From: Armatimonadota bacterium
GTDB lineage: Bacteria > Armatimonadota > SYMT01
Assembly (NCBI GenBank): GCA_020696885.1
Contig: JAJFMS010000100.1
Span: forward strand, 1 to 8,238
Length of the DNA stretch: 8,238 nucleotides
Direction: 5' to 3'
In this document: piece by piece, positions 1-6,846 of the stretch
How positions within the stretch are numbered: position 1 is the first letter of the stretch
Layout: every line of letters starts with the position of its first letter
The notes under the pieces: model-generated
Database searches by the model: none
Told to the model about the DNA's origin: nothing
The model's input: only the letters and a program-made list of their open reading frames with translations
Position numbers and translations under genes: made by a program

Positions 1-9
1 GGACGCAGC

Positions 10-46
10 AAAAAGAGGGCGCTGCCGAAGCTCGGCAGCGCCCTCT
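10..46 (-). terminator. Intrinsic terminator after the outer-membrane barrel gene
   Basis: A 15-bp perfect stem is formed by 14-28 and 32-46 with a 3-nt loop (29-31). Read on the minus strand it is followed directly by five T residues (plus-strand A's at 10-14, the last of which pairs as the base of the stem). It begins 25 nt after the stop codon of the gene at 71-754. Stem strength, short loop and T-run together match a Rho-independent terminator for leftward transcription. Confidence 0.93.
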
Positions 47-70
47 CTTCGATTCCACCGTCGGGTGATC

Positions 71-754
71 TTACTTCAGCGCGATGTTGTAGGCGATCTG
101 CCCACCCACGTGCTTGAAGTCGAACCAGCCGATCGTGGCGCTCCAACCCTTGTAGTGGTAGCGGCCACCGATGTTGAAGTCGCTGTTCATGAACTCGGCC
201 AGCAGGCTGACGTTGTTCGCCCAGAAGAGCTCGGCACCCGCGAAGATCTCTTCGTCATAGACACCGCCGCCGAAGCCGACGTGGCCCTTCAGGGCGAAGT
301 TCTGCTCGGTGTCGGTGCGGGTGAAGAACTTGCTGGCCACGACGTACCAGCTCGGGTCCAGGTCCAGCTGGTCGAACGCGTCCACGACGCCCACGGAGAG
401 CGCGGGGAGCTGGTTCGTCTCCTTCAGGAGCTGGAACTTCGCGTTGAAGAGCACCTCGGTGCTGCCGCCGAGATCGTCATCGAAGTCGAGGATGCCGACT
501 CCGACCTCGAGGCGATCGGTGATGCCCGCCGTTACGCCGCCGCCGAAGAAGTCCGAGGTTCCCGCCAGGAAGAGGGAGCCGTTGGCTTCGCGCTGGGTGT
601 ACGCGGTGGGAGTGTAAAGGAGACCAGTGGCCCCGAGGAAGTTCGGGACACGAGCCTCAGTGTTCGGGCGGGCGACGGTTTCTACATCCTGTGCGAATGC
701 AGGGGCCGCCAGCAACAGGCTGAGAGCAAACAGACCGGCAAAGGCTTTACGCAT
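71..754 (-). CDS. Exported outer-membrane beta-barrel protein, YjbH-like
   Basis: Encodes 227 aa. Residues 1-21 are a classical signal peptide: basic MRK, a hydrophobic core, then an AFA cleavage site before QD. The mature protein is rich in alternating polar/hydrophobic stretches and Gly/aromatic residues, such as HVGFGGGVYDE and WSATIGWFDF, as in small outer-membrane barrels. The early segment GATGLLYTPTAYT (41-53) resembles the start of YjbH-type barrels, a family linked to exopolysaccharide export; this assignment is a resemblance only. The protein ends in LK rather than the usual aromatic residue. The ATG at 754 is chosen because it has AAGGAG 11 nt upstream and begins the signal peptide; the frame runs further upstream without sense. 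It lies 175 nt downstream of the SAM hydrolase gene with no clear terminator between, and ends at a strong terminator. It may have its own promoter or share the operon transcript. No catalytic motif is visible, so a structural or porin-like role is most likely. Confidence 0.85.
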   Translation of the reverse strand: MRKAFAGLFALSLLLAAPAFAQDVETVARPNTEARVPNFLGATGLLYTPTAYTQREANGSLFLAGTSDFFGGGVTAGITDRLEVGVGILDFDDDLGGSTEVLFNAKFQLLKETNQLPALSVGVVDAFDQLDLDPSWYVVASKFFTRTDTEQNFALKGHVGFGGGVYDEEIFAGAELFWANNVSLLAEFMNSDFNIGGRYHYKGWSATIGWFDFKHVGGQIAYNIALK

Positions 755-829
755 CTGGGAACATTCTCCTTGGTCCTCTTCCGGGCAGTTTTTCCAATGT
801 TTCAACGCCCATCCGAGATCCGAGTGATT

Positions 830-957
830 TTTTCCCGACTGGCCGGAGACTAAACGCCAGTTCTGCGAAGCACCGGACACCAGGTGTCTCGGCGGTAACC
901 CCCGCGGCAGTTGGTTGCAGCCTCACGGCTCAAACTGGCGCCCGGTCAGCGGGAAAA
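830..957. repeat. MITE-like inverted-repeat structure
   Basis: The arms at 830-862 and 933-957 are imperfect inverted repeats. Paired blocks are TTTTCCCG with CGGGAAAA (8 bp, outer ends), CTG with CAG, CCGG with CCGG, and CGCCAGTT with AACTGGCG (8 bp, inner ends). This gives 23 paired bases. One unpaired base (838), one G/T position (842/946) and an 8-versus-1 nt internal loop (847-854 against 941) interrupt the pairing. The 70-nt centre contains a 13-nt palindrome. The right arm covers the last codons of the SAM hydrolase gene. No open reading frame lies inside and no clear target duplication is seen. The layout is that of a small non-autonomous inverted-repeat element or a folded leader RNA; which one cannot be told from one copy. 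Confidence 0.6.
876..888. promoter_or_regulatory. 13-nt palindrome, possible operator
   Basis: GACACC-A-GGTGTC is a perfect 6-bp dyad around one central base. It sits 122 nt upstream of the barrel gene start, inside the loop of the 830-957 inverted-repeat structure. It could be a binding site for a dimeric regulator, or just the tip hairpin of that structure. No -35/-10 pair of good quality was found next to it, so function is unproven. Confidence 0.35.
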
Positions 958-1730
958 GTAACGCTAACTGGGGAGGCCCGCTGCAAGCCCAACAACAGAG
1001 CAGCATCCCCGTCTCTAATGGCTACCTCAAAGTAGCCCCAACTGCCAAGGCTGATAGTCGGTTCGCCTGCCTGCACAGTACTATAGCAATTCGCCGGGCC
1101 GAAGATAAATCGGTCTGCAACCTTAAATCTGTAAGGTCCCCCACCAGTCCCCAGGTCGTCTGGCTGCAGGTTGGTGACTGCGTTTCCATACCCGTCCACA
1201 TAGATCACCTCTCCGAGCAGACCATCAGGATTCCGGATTACCGGCGGAATCGAGATCCGGACCGGATTCGAGAGGGGGTCACCGAGCTCACCGGGCTCCA
1301 GGCCGGCAGAGAGGGCGGCCGCCGCGGGCGCGAAGAGATCCCGCCCGTGGAAGGTGGAGCTGACCGCCGGTAGCCAGTGCTCCGGCCGATTCAGGTGGAA
1401 CGCCTCCGGTTCACCGCAGGACGAAGCGGCGAGCCAGAGCAGGCCGTTATCCGGACCCACGAAAAGTCGCGTGCCGGAGCGGATGCAGATCGGCTTACGG
1501 GGACCGCCGACTCCGGGATCCACGACCGCGAGGAACACGCTGTCCGCCGGGAAATACGGCACCGCGGACCGCAGGACCATGGCGCCGCCCATCACGTCCT
1601 GCGGTGGAATCCCGTGCGTGATATCGATGAGGGGTGCCGCCGGGCAGCGACCGGCGATCACGCCCTTCATGATGCCGGCGTAGGCGTCCTGGTAGCCGAA
1701 GTCGGTGAGCAGCGCGATCGGCCGCGGCAT
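930..1730 (-). CDS. SAM hydrolase / SAM hydroxide adenosyltransferase (DUF62)
   Basis: Encodes 266 aa with no signal peptide, so cytosolic. The family splits S-adenosylmethionine into adenosine and methionine using water. Recognisable parts: LLTDFGYQDAYAG near the N-terminus (7-19), DITHGIPP (36-43), VVDPGVGG (69-76), GPDNGLL (92-98), STFHGRDLFAP (125-135) and VDGYGNAVTNL (178-188), followed by the C-terminal beta domain. D71, R78 and H128 have the spacing of the Asp-Arg-His triad known for the water-using branch. The protein lacks the extra loop typical of fluorinases and chlorinases, so halogenation is unlikely. Length is normal for the family. The ATG overlaps the upstream stop codon as TGATG, with no strong ribosome site, so translation probably depends on the preceding gene. 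The last ten codons lie in one arm of an inverted repeat, which may have altered the C-terminal tail. Its role beside three exported proteins is unclear. Confidence 0.93.
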   Translation of the reverse strand: MPRPIALLTDFGYQDAYAGIMKGVIAGRCPAAPLIDITHGIPPQDVMGGAMVLRSAVPYFPADSVFLAVVDPGVGGPRKPICIRSGTRLFVGPDNGLLWLAASSCGEPEAFHLNRPEHWLPAVSSTFHGRDLFAPAAAALSAGLEPGELGDPLSNPVRISIPPVIRNPDGLLGEVIYVDGYGNAVTNLQPDDLGTGGGPYRFKVADRFIFGPANCYSTVQAGEPTISLGSWGYFEVAIRDGDAALLLGLQRASPVSVTFPADRAPV

Positions 1731-3127
1731 CAGTTGTCCACAACCACCCGCCGGAGCACGGAGGTCACCACGGCGCCCTTATCGTCGGTGCCGCGGATCT
1801 CCACCAGGTGCGGGCCGTTCGCAGTTTTCAGCGTGTTCCACTCCCAGGTGAACGGGGAGCGGTTCGTGGCCATGGTGAGCGCCCCGTCCAGGAAGAAGCT
1901 GACGATCGCCACGCCTTCGCCCATCACGTTGGCGGTGATCTTCACCGGGCCACGCTGCGGCTGCTCGGCCCCGGGCGTAATGGACAGCTTGATCCGTCGT
2001 GAGAGGGAAGGGCCGGTCGGATTATCGAAGCGGACCCGGAGGTGCGTGATTCCGGTCTTCAGAGTCCGGCCGGCGCCCACCGCCTCTTGCAACGCGGGGA
2101 GGAACTGCTCCGGCGCCAGCGGGCCGCGGAGGTCGGGGAGCGGCTCCCACTCGCCCTCGTCCAGGCGGACGTCGATGCGGGTGGCGATCGGGTCCAGCGG
2201 ATCTCCGGACGTAAGCGGGACCGGCAGGCCGAAGAAGGGGGAAAGCACCGGCTTGGCCTGTTCGGAGGGCAGCGCTTCGATCAGGACCTGCGAGGCGGGA
2301 TTAGTGGTGCCCTGTAGGTTCGGCTCCGCCGGCTGGATGATGAACCCACCGCGGTCTTCGAGCGGCTGGTCCTTCTCGTCCAGGCGGCGCATGGTGGCCG
2401 CGGTGGAGACGGTGACGACCGTGGGGGACCAGGAGACGACGGCGCCATTGCCGGCGCGCTCCGTGCCCGAATAGCGCCCGATCCCGCGCAGTGGCTGCTT
2501 GACGCGGCCGATCGGACGCGCGCCGCCCGCTTGCGTGGTCAGCGTCACCTGCCCGTCCACACGATTCTCGATCACCACCTCCGCCGGGAAGGTGGCGCCC
2601 CGGCGTACGATGATCACCAGCCGGTCCCCCGGCTGCGGCAGGTAGCCGGCGGCCAGCGCCTCGGTCTTCTCGTCGCGCTCGATCATCACGGCGCTGCCGG
2701 GCGGCGGGGCCAGGCAGCGGAACAGCGAGCCGGAGAGCGGAATGTCGGTGCCGATCCCCGCCCCGGTCTCGGGCTGCTCCCGAGCTTGAATCCGAAGGTA
2801 GCGATATTGGTCCCGCGCGGCCGGCACGCGGATGGTCACGTGCTCCGCGCTCACCCCCGCAACGGAGCCGGGGCGCACGGCGGTGATGAGGCTGCTGGTG
2901 CTGCCGAGGGTGCTCGCCGGGCGGGTCACGCGACCCAGCACGTCCCAGAGCCGCCCCGCGTCGCTGCTGAGCTCCACGACGCCGCCGGTCCGGTTTTCGA
3001 TCCGGATCCGGTACAGCTCCAGGGTCTCAGGCGTGGCCGGCTCGACCGGCACGTCCTGCGCGCGCAGCTCCGCGGCGGCCAGGAATGGCAGCCCGGCCAG
3101 CAGGGCAGTGGCGTGCCGGCGGGTCAG
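1730..3127 (-). CDS. Exported protein with duplicated beta motif and Ig-like domain; probable CTG start
   Basis: Encodes about 465 aa of unknown function. From the CTG at 3127 the protein begins with TRRHATALLAGL and a hydrophobic stretch to about residue 24 (ending before QDVPVEP). This is a signal peptide with twin arginines that could suit Tat export. Two similar segments appear at about 41-76 and 184-219: IENR...G.V.L....AG......GRV..P, pointing to an internal duplication. The C-terminal 75 residues (GPVKITANV, FFLDG, SPFTWEWNT, GPHLVEIRGTDDKG) fit a bacterial Ig-like domain of the Big_7/Big_9 type, usually carbohydrate- or surface-related. No ATG, GTG or TTG exists close to the signal peptide. 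The nearest upstream, GTG at 3241, would add 39 residues that are plainly the GHL10 gene read out of frame. The CTG overlaps the upstream TGA as CTGA, fitting coupled re-initiation. An alternative is a -1 frameshift from the upstream gene. The stop overlaps the next gene's ATG. Confidence 0.8.
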   Translation of the reverse strand: MTRRHATALLAGLPFLAAAELRAQDVPVEPATPETLELYRIRIENRTGGVVELSSDAGRLWDVLGRVTRPASTLGSTSSLITAVRPGSVAGVSAEHVTIRVPAARDQYRYLRIQAREQPETGAGIGTDIPLSGSLFRCLAPPPGSAVMIERDEKTEALAAGYLPQPGDRLVIIVRRGATFPAEVVIENRVDGQVTLTTQAGGARPIGRVKQPLRGIGRYSGTERAGNGAVVSWSPTVVTVSTAATMRRLDEKDQPLEDRGGFIIQPAEPNLQGTTNPASQVLIEALPSEQAKPVLSPFFGLPVPLTSGDPLDPIATRIDVRLDEGEWEPLPDLRGPLAPEQFLPALQEAVGAGRTLKTGITHLRVRFDNPTGPSLSRRIKLSITPGAEQPQRGPVKITANVMGEGVAIVSFFLDGALTMATNRSPFTWEWNTLKTANGPHLVEIRGTDDKGAVVTSVLRRVVVDN

Positions 3128-4845
3128 GAGCCCGTGGCGACCGGCTGCAGCGCTTTTTTGGTCTGCTTCAGGCCTTCCTGGAGCCCCGGCACGTCGTGCG
3201 GCGCTCGCTTGGGGACCGCGAAGACTTCGCTTAGAATGTTCCACCAGTTGTACATCTCGATGTAGACGAGATCGAACAGCATGACGCCCTGGCTGCTTTG
3301 CACTGCGGTCTGCAGTGCGCGCCGGAATTCGTCGGGCTTGCCTCGATAGTCTTGAAGGTTCACGGAAGCATAGACGAACGAGGCATCGTTCACGGCGCGG
3401 ATCGATGTTTCCGCCGCCGCCTCGACCGTCATATCCTCGGGAGTGCCGAGCTGGCGCGCGTCGTTCCGGGTGGGAACGGCGTAGTAGCAGCCGGTGCATA
3501 GCCAATTGATCTTACCGGCATATCCGGTCGACGCGTAGCTCTCCGTCATCCAGTCGTAGCGGGGCGCGTAGTCGTCGGAGCCCCAGTTAACACCTACTCC
3601 GTAGTACTGCGGGTACCAGGAGCCCACGTAGACGCCCAGCCCCAGGCCGGGACGCTTGCGGTTCACCGCCTCGCGGGCTTCATCCACCCAGCGGCTGATG
3701 TTGCGGGCGCGCCACTCCAGCCACTGCTTGTAGTAGGGCCCCTGCGTCACCGCCTTGCCGGGCTCCGCGCTGTAGGTGTAGATGTCCTGGGGGAAACGGT
3801 CCAGCTTCTTCCCGACCCAGGCCTCGAACAGCTCGCGGGAGAGGGGGGAGAAGTCGGTGCGGAGGCTGGAGTAGCGCATCCGGTCGAAGACGATGCCGTC
3901 CACCGCATAGTTGTCCGCGATCTCCTCCACGATCTGGAGCATGTAGGCCCGCGACGCCGGATCCGCCGGATTCACGAATCCGCCCACCGCCTCGGAGGGC
4001 GCGTCCAGGATCGGCTGCAGCACTTCTTCCGCGGCGTACTTCGGCTCGTCGTCCACGTGGAGGTGCTCCAGCAGCCAGCGGCTGCCGGTGCCGCGGCCGA
4101 TGAGGAGGTAACCGTCCGGCGGCACGTTCAACCCGGCCTCGCCGGCGAGCGCCCCGTCGATCACCGCCGTCACCTTCCCCTCGCGCACCACTACCGCGGC
4201 GTCGGAGGGGGCGAGCTTCTTCCACTCGGTCCAGCGGTTGTCGTAGGTGACCAACTGGTTGTCTACCGGCCCCTGGTTCTCGCCGACCGCCAGCGGCAGC
4301 GCGGCGCCGTCCGGCGCGGTGATGGTCCGCTGCACGTCGTAGACGATCGCTTGCTTTTCGGGCTTGGTGTAGAGCGGGCCGCTCTTGATGAGCTTGTGCC
4401 CCTCGCTGAAGACGTTGATGCCGGCGTACACCTTCATCCCGCGGCGCCGGCCCTCGATCATCGCCGTGAGCAGCAGGTCGTAGCCGGCCGGGTACCGGAA
4501 CCCCCGCCACTCTTCCAGGTGGGGCGCGATGCGGCTGTTGTAGAGCACGTGCCCGCTCAGCGGTTTCACGTCCACCACGATGGTGTTGATGTTCGCCTTC
4601 CGGCACTTCTCGAACACCTCCGAGACACCGTCCCGGGTGGAGAGCCGCTTGAGGTTGGCCGTGGCGTCCATCCACATCACGCGGCCTTCCAGGTTCGCCT
4701 GCCGCGCGACCGCGGTGGCGAGCCCCGGAGGGGGAGCGAGTGGCGGCGGGGCGGGGGGAGGATCCTGCGCGGTCACGGGTGAGGTGAAGAGCAGCGCCAG
4801 CGAGAGGACGGCCAGGGATGCGATGGAGTTACGAATGCGCTGCAT
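3124..4845 (-). CDS. Exported GHL10/YddW-like glycosylhydrolase-family protein
   Basis: Encodes 573 aa from the ATG at 4845. Residues 1-26 form a signal peptide (VTA then QDPP), followed by a proline-rich linker to about residue 40. The catalytic-type barrel starts near 70: NINTIVVDVKP (85-95), GYDLLLTAMIEGRRRGMKVYAG (121-142). It resumes with FVNPADPASRAY (290-301), DNYAVDGIVFDRMRY (311-325) and LGLGVYVGSWYP (401-412). These match the family-10-like glycosylhydrolase family (GHL10, COG1649), whose DGI.FDR.RY element carries the conserved acidic residue, here D321. Substrate is unknown; relatives act in the envelope on glycans or peptidoglycan. Residues about 165-262 interrupt the barrel with a beta-rich insert (VVVREGKVTAV, PPDGYLLIG) reminiscent of phosphodiester-glycosidase N-terminal segments. 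An alternative GTG at 4884 overlaps the upstream stop as GTGA and would add 13 residues; neither start has a strong ribosome site. A run of six A's (3154-3159) lies 28 nt before the stop. Confidence 0.87.
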   Translation of the reverse strand: MQRIRNSIASLAVLSLALLFTSPVTAQDPPPAPPPLAPPPGLATAVARQANLEGRVMWMDATANLKRLSTRDGVSEVFEKCRKANINTIVVDVKPLSGHVLYNSRIAPHLEEWRGFRYPAGYDLLLTAMIEGRRRGMKVYAGINVFSEGHKLIKSGPLYTKPEKQAIVYDVQRTITAPDGAALPLAVGENQGPVDNQLVTYDNRWTEWKKLAPSDAAVVVREGKVTAVIDGALAGEAGLNVPPDGYLLIGRGTGSRWLLEHLHVDDEPKYAAEEVLQPILDAPSEAVGGFVNPADPASRAYMLQIVEEIADNYAVDGIVFDRMRYSSLRTDFSPLSRELFEAWVGKKLDRFPQDIYTYSAEPGKAVTQGPYYKQWLEWRARNISRWVDEAREAVNRKRPGLGLGVYVGSWYPQYYGVGVNWGSDDYAPRYDWMTESYASTGYAGKINWLCTGCYYAVPTRNDARQLGTPEDMTVEAAAETSIRAVNDASFVYASVNLQDYRGKPDEFRRALQTAVQSSQGVMLFDLVYIEMYNWWNILSEVFAVPKRAPHDVPGLQEGLKQTKKALQPVATGS

Positions 4846-4880
4846 GGGAATGTTGCCGGCACTCCGGGCGCCCGGAATAC

Positions 4881-6728
4881 TCACGAGCGCACTACCAGGG
4901 ACACCGGATAGGCGGAGCCACCCACCGGGATGCTCTGGATCCGGATAGTACGCTGCTCCTGCGGGGCCAGCTTCACGGACCAGAGCGCCGCTTCTCCGGG
5001 TGGCGCCGTTTGCGGGGCCTCCACTAGTTGGCCATCGATGAGGAAGACACCTCTCGCCCAGCCCGCTTCGGCCGCCATCAGCACCCGCACCGTCTTCGCT
5101 TCGTCGGTCGGGTTGCTGACGGTCACGGTGAGGTTGTAGAGCACGCCGTAGTTCCCGAACAGTTTGCGGTTGCTGCGAGTGCCGGAGATCGCCTTCCGAC
5201 CGAGCGGGATGAACGTCCACGGCTTGCCGCACACGTACTCGTGCGCCTCGGCCTTCTGGGGGTTCGGGTACGTGTGCGGCTCGCTGCGGGCGGTGTCGAT
5301 CAGGTCCGCGGTCAGCGCGGGCGTGGTCGGCGCCGCCGAGGAGGTGACTTCCGTGACGAGGGGGCCGCCGTTCAGGATGCGGAAGCCGTAGATGCCGGAG
5401 ATCGTCAGGATGTTGCCCATGGAGGCGGAGTAGACCGTGCGGACCCCTTTGGCCGGCACGCGCAGCATGTAACCGACGTCGCTGGTGAGCGCGGAGAGGT
5501 ACTTCTGGGCGGCCCGGTGGCCCACCTGGATCGTATCGAGGATCGGACCGGCCTCCGCCGGGATCACCTGCACGTCCACCGGCTCGTTATTCGGATTGAG
5601 CAGGTGCACCTGGAAGGTGATGGTGCGTCCCATCCGGTTCTGATGATGGAACATCAGCCGGACCGGCCCCTCGGTGTCGACCAGGCCCTGATACAGCGTG
5701 CCGTATTCCCGCACGCTCTCCGGGTCGTTGGAGTAGAGGAGAACCTTCGTCTCCCGGGCGGGTAGTGCAACGTTGCGGACGGTGACGCGGGCGGTGGTCT
5801 TGAGCGGCAGGTAGTTCTCGCCGGTAACGGTCACCGGGAACTCGACCTGCGCCGCCTCGCCCCGGGGCAGCGCGCGGATACCGGTGGGCCCGCCCGTCAG
5901 GCGGACGATGGCGCCGGGCTCCGTGGTCACCCCCTGCAGCGCGCGCACCTCGGCGACCTGGCGCACCAGGGAGGCCGGCGTGACCACGCCGGTGACCTCG
6001 GCGATCGGCGTCTCCGCAATGCGCCCCGCATACTTCTTCACCCAGATGGTCAGCGTCTCGTCGGCGCCCTCGCGCTCGATGCGCAGGATCAGCTTCCCTG
6101 GGGTCTGGCCGCGCACCACGATCTCCGAGGTCCCGGCGTCCACCTGGACCTCCGCGCACGGGTCGCCGGTGGCCGTGGCCGTGATCGGGCCGGAGGCGCT
6201 GCCGCCTACCTTCACGCGGCGGGTCTCGTCCACCGGGACGGCCACGGACGTATCACTCAGGGCGAGCTTCGGAAGGCGCGGCTGGTTCTTGCGGCTGGAA
6301 CCGGTGGCGGGACGAGCCGCAGCGGCGCGAGCTCCCGGCAGGGCCTCCTTGAGGTTCGCGGCCCAGAGACGGGCTACCGCTTCGGGGTCTTGCTTTCGCT
6401 CCTTCGCTTCTTCGGCGGTGGCGATCATCACCAGCCCACCGTTGGCGTAGACACCCCAGTCTTCGCCGCGGCTCCGCACGGAGATGTCCTCCGCGCCAAC
6501 CCCATCTCCGAGCAGTTCGGTCAGCCGCCGCGCGGCGTAATCGGCTCTTCCCTTCGGCGAGAGAGTACCGTTGGGAGTGCGGAACAGCGCAATGAGCTTT
6601 CCGCCTACCAGGAGCCTGGCCCCCTGCTTGACGGAGACCACCTCCACCCGGGGCGCCGCGAGAGCTGACGCGGCCAGCGCGAGGGCGAGCGCGAAAACCG
6701 CCGCCAGAGCCGAATACCGTTTTACCAT
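4881..6728 (-). CDS. Large exported beta-rich protein, first gene of the operon, function unknown
   Basis: Encodes 615 aa. Residues 1-24 form a signal peptide (MVKRYSALAA, Ala/Leu core, ALA before APRV). Residues 27-131 form an alpha/beta domain: FRTPNG, RADYAARRLTELL, a DISV strand, WGVYANGGLVMIAT, then EAVARLWAANLKEAL. It recalls an N-terminal periplasmic domain seen in cyanobacterial MscS-like and RlpA-like proteins (inference). After an Ala/Pro linker, 154-232 resembles a pilus-assembly N-terminal or bacterial Ig fold (strands ending VVRGQTPGKLILRIER). From 295 on there is a long beta-rich part with YSNDPESVREYGTLYQ, RLMFHHQNRMG and HLLNPNNEPVDV, and a final strand-rich domain (525-615). 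No catalytic residues are recognised; it could be a surface or adhesion component. The ATG has GGAG 5 nt upstream and a second GGAG just beyond, the best ribosome site of the operon. The gene diverges from the methyltransferase gene. Confidence 0.85.
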   Translation of the reverse strand: MVKRYSALAAVFALALALAASALAAPRVEVVSVKQGARLLVGGKLIALFRTPNGTLSPKGRADYAARRLTELLGDGVGAEDISVRSRGEDWGVYANGGLVMIATAEEAKERKQDPEAVARLWAANLKEALPGARAAAARPATGSSRKNQPRLPKLALSDTSVAVPVDETRRVKVGGSASGPITATATGDPCAEVQVDAGTSEIVVRGQTPGKLILRIEREGADETLTIWVKKYAGRIAETPIAEVTGVVTPASLVRQVAEVRALQGVTTEPGAIVRLTGGPTGIRALPRGEAAQVEFPVTVTGENYLPLKTTARVTVRNVALPARETKVLLYSNDPESVREYGTLYQGLVDTEGPVRLMFHHQNRMGRTITFQVHLLNPNNEPVDVQVIPAEAGPILDTIQVGHRAAQKYLSALTSDVGYMLRVPAKGVRTVYSASMGNILTISGIYGFRILNGGPLVTEVTSSAAPTTPALTADLIDTARSEPHTYPNPQKAEAHEYVCGKPWTFIPLGRKAISGTRSNRKLFGNYGVLYNLTVTVSNPTDEAKTVRVLMAAEAGWARGVFLIDGQLVEAPQTAPPGEAALWSVKLAPQEQRTIRIQSIPVGGSAYPVSLVVRS

Positions 6729-6733
6729 TCCGT

Positions 6734-6742
6734 CTCCACTCC
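6734..6742 (-). promoter_or_regulatory. Ribosome binding site of the operon's first gene
   Basis: Two GGAG motifs lie on the minus strand at 6737-6734 and 6742-6739. The nearer one is 5 nt from the ATG at 6728. This is the only clear Shine-Dalgarno site in the four-gene operon; the three downstream genes start at overlaps or after a short gap without one. Confidence 0.7.
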
Positions 6743-6750
6743 AGATTCCA

Positions 6751-6783
6751 GATCGCTTGCCAGCAAATAGTATCCGAGCGATC
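6751..6783. repeat. 7-bp inverted repeat around a possible -10 box
   Basis: GATCGCT (6751-6757) and AGCGATC (6777-6783) are perfect inverted copies separated by 19 nt. The spacer holds the best -10-like hexamer (TACTAT on the minus strand, 6767-6772) for the leftward operon. Arms flanking a -10 are what an operator would look like, but 7-bp arms can also arise by chance. Confidence 0.35.
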
Positions 6784-6795
6784 GAATGCTGACCG
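6767..6795 (-). promoter_or_regulatory. Weak candidate promoter for the leftward operon
   Basis: On the minus strand, CGGTCA (6795-6790) and TACTAT (6772-6767) are spaced by 17 nt. The -35 matches consensus at only three of six positions and the -10 at four of six. Its position 39 nt before the start codon is suitable. Without other evidence this is only the best candidate in the divergent gap. Confidence 0.25.
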
Positions 6796-6815
6796 GCGAC
6801 AGCCCTGCGCCGGTC
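6791..6815. repeat. 8-bp perfect inverted repeat in the divergent intergenic region
   Basis: GACCGGCG (6791-6798) and CGCCGGTC (6808-6815) pair perfectly around a 9-nt loop. There is no T-run on either side, so it is not an intrinsic terminator. It sits between the two divergent promoters, 31 nt upstream of the methyltransferase -35 box, and partly overlaps the weak leftward -35. A regulator site or a transcript hairpin are both possible. Confidence 0.45.
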
Positions 6816-6846
6816 CAGGTACCTAAGTCGGCAGCCATGCCGCGCG

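Noticed and set aside
65..853. Long plus-strand open frame antisense to the outer-membrane barrel gene
   Set aside because: It is a by-product of GC-rich codon bias; the minus-strand frame has a signal peptide, ribosome site, barrel-like pattern and terminator.
915..933. Small hairpin over the SAM hydrolase stop codon as a terminator
   Set aside because: Only a bulged 7-bp stem and no T-run on the minus strand; not a credible intrinsic terminator.
930..1730. Fluorinase or chlorinase identity for the SAM-using enzyme
   Set aside because: The Asp-Arg-His triad spacing of the water-using branch is present and the extra loop of halogenating enzymes is absent.
1377..2474. 365-aa plus-strand open frame
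   Set aside because: Composition is Arg/Ser/Pro-rich with no recognisable motif, and it lies antisense to the SAM hydrolase and Ig-like genes, which have clear family signatures.
3128..3505. N-terminal extension of the Ig-like protein up to 3505
   Set aside because: The extra residues are the GHL10 gene read in another frame and would bury the signal peptide.
4057..4782. 241-aa plus-strand open frame
   Set aside because: Antisense shadow of the GHL10 gene; low-complexity His/Arg/Val composition and no start signal.
4885..5232. N-terminal extension of the GHL10 protein up to 5232
   Set aside because: Overlaps the 615-aa gene's coding frame and has no secretion signal; the signal peptide begins at 4845 (or just after a GTG at 4884).
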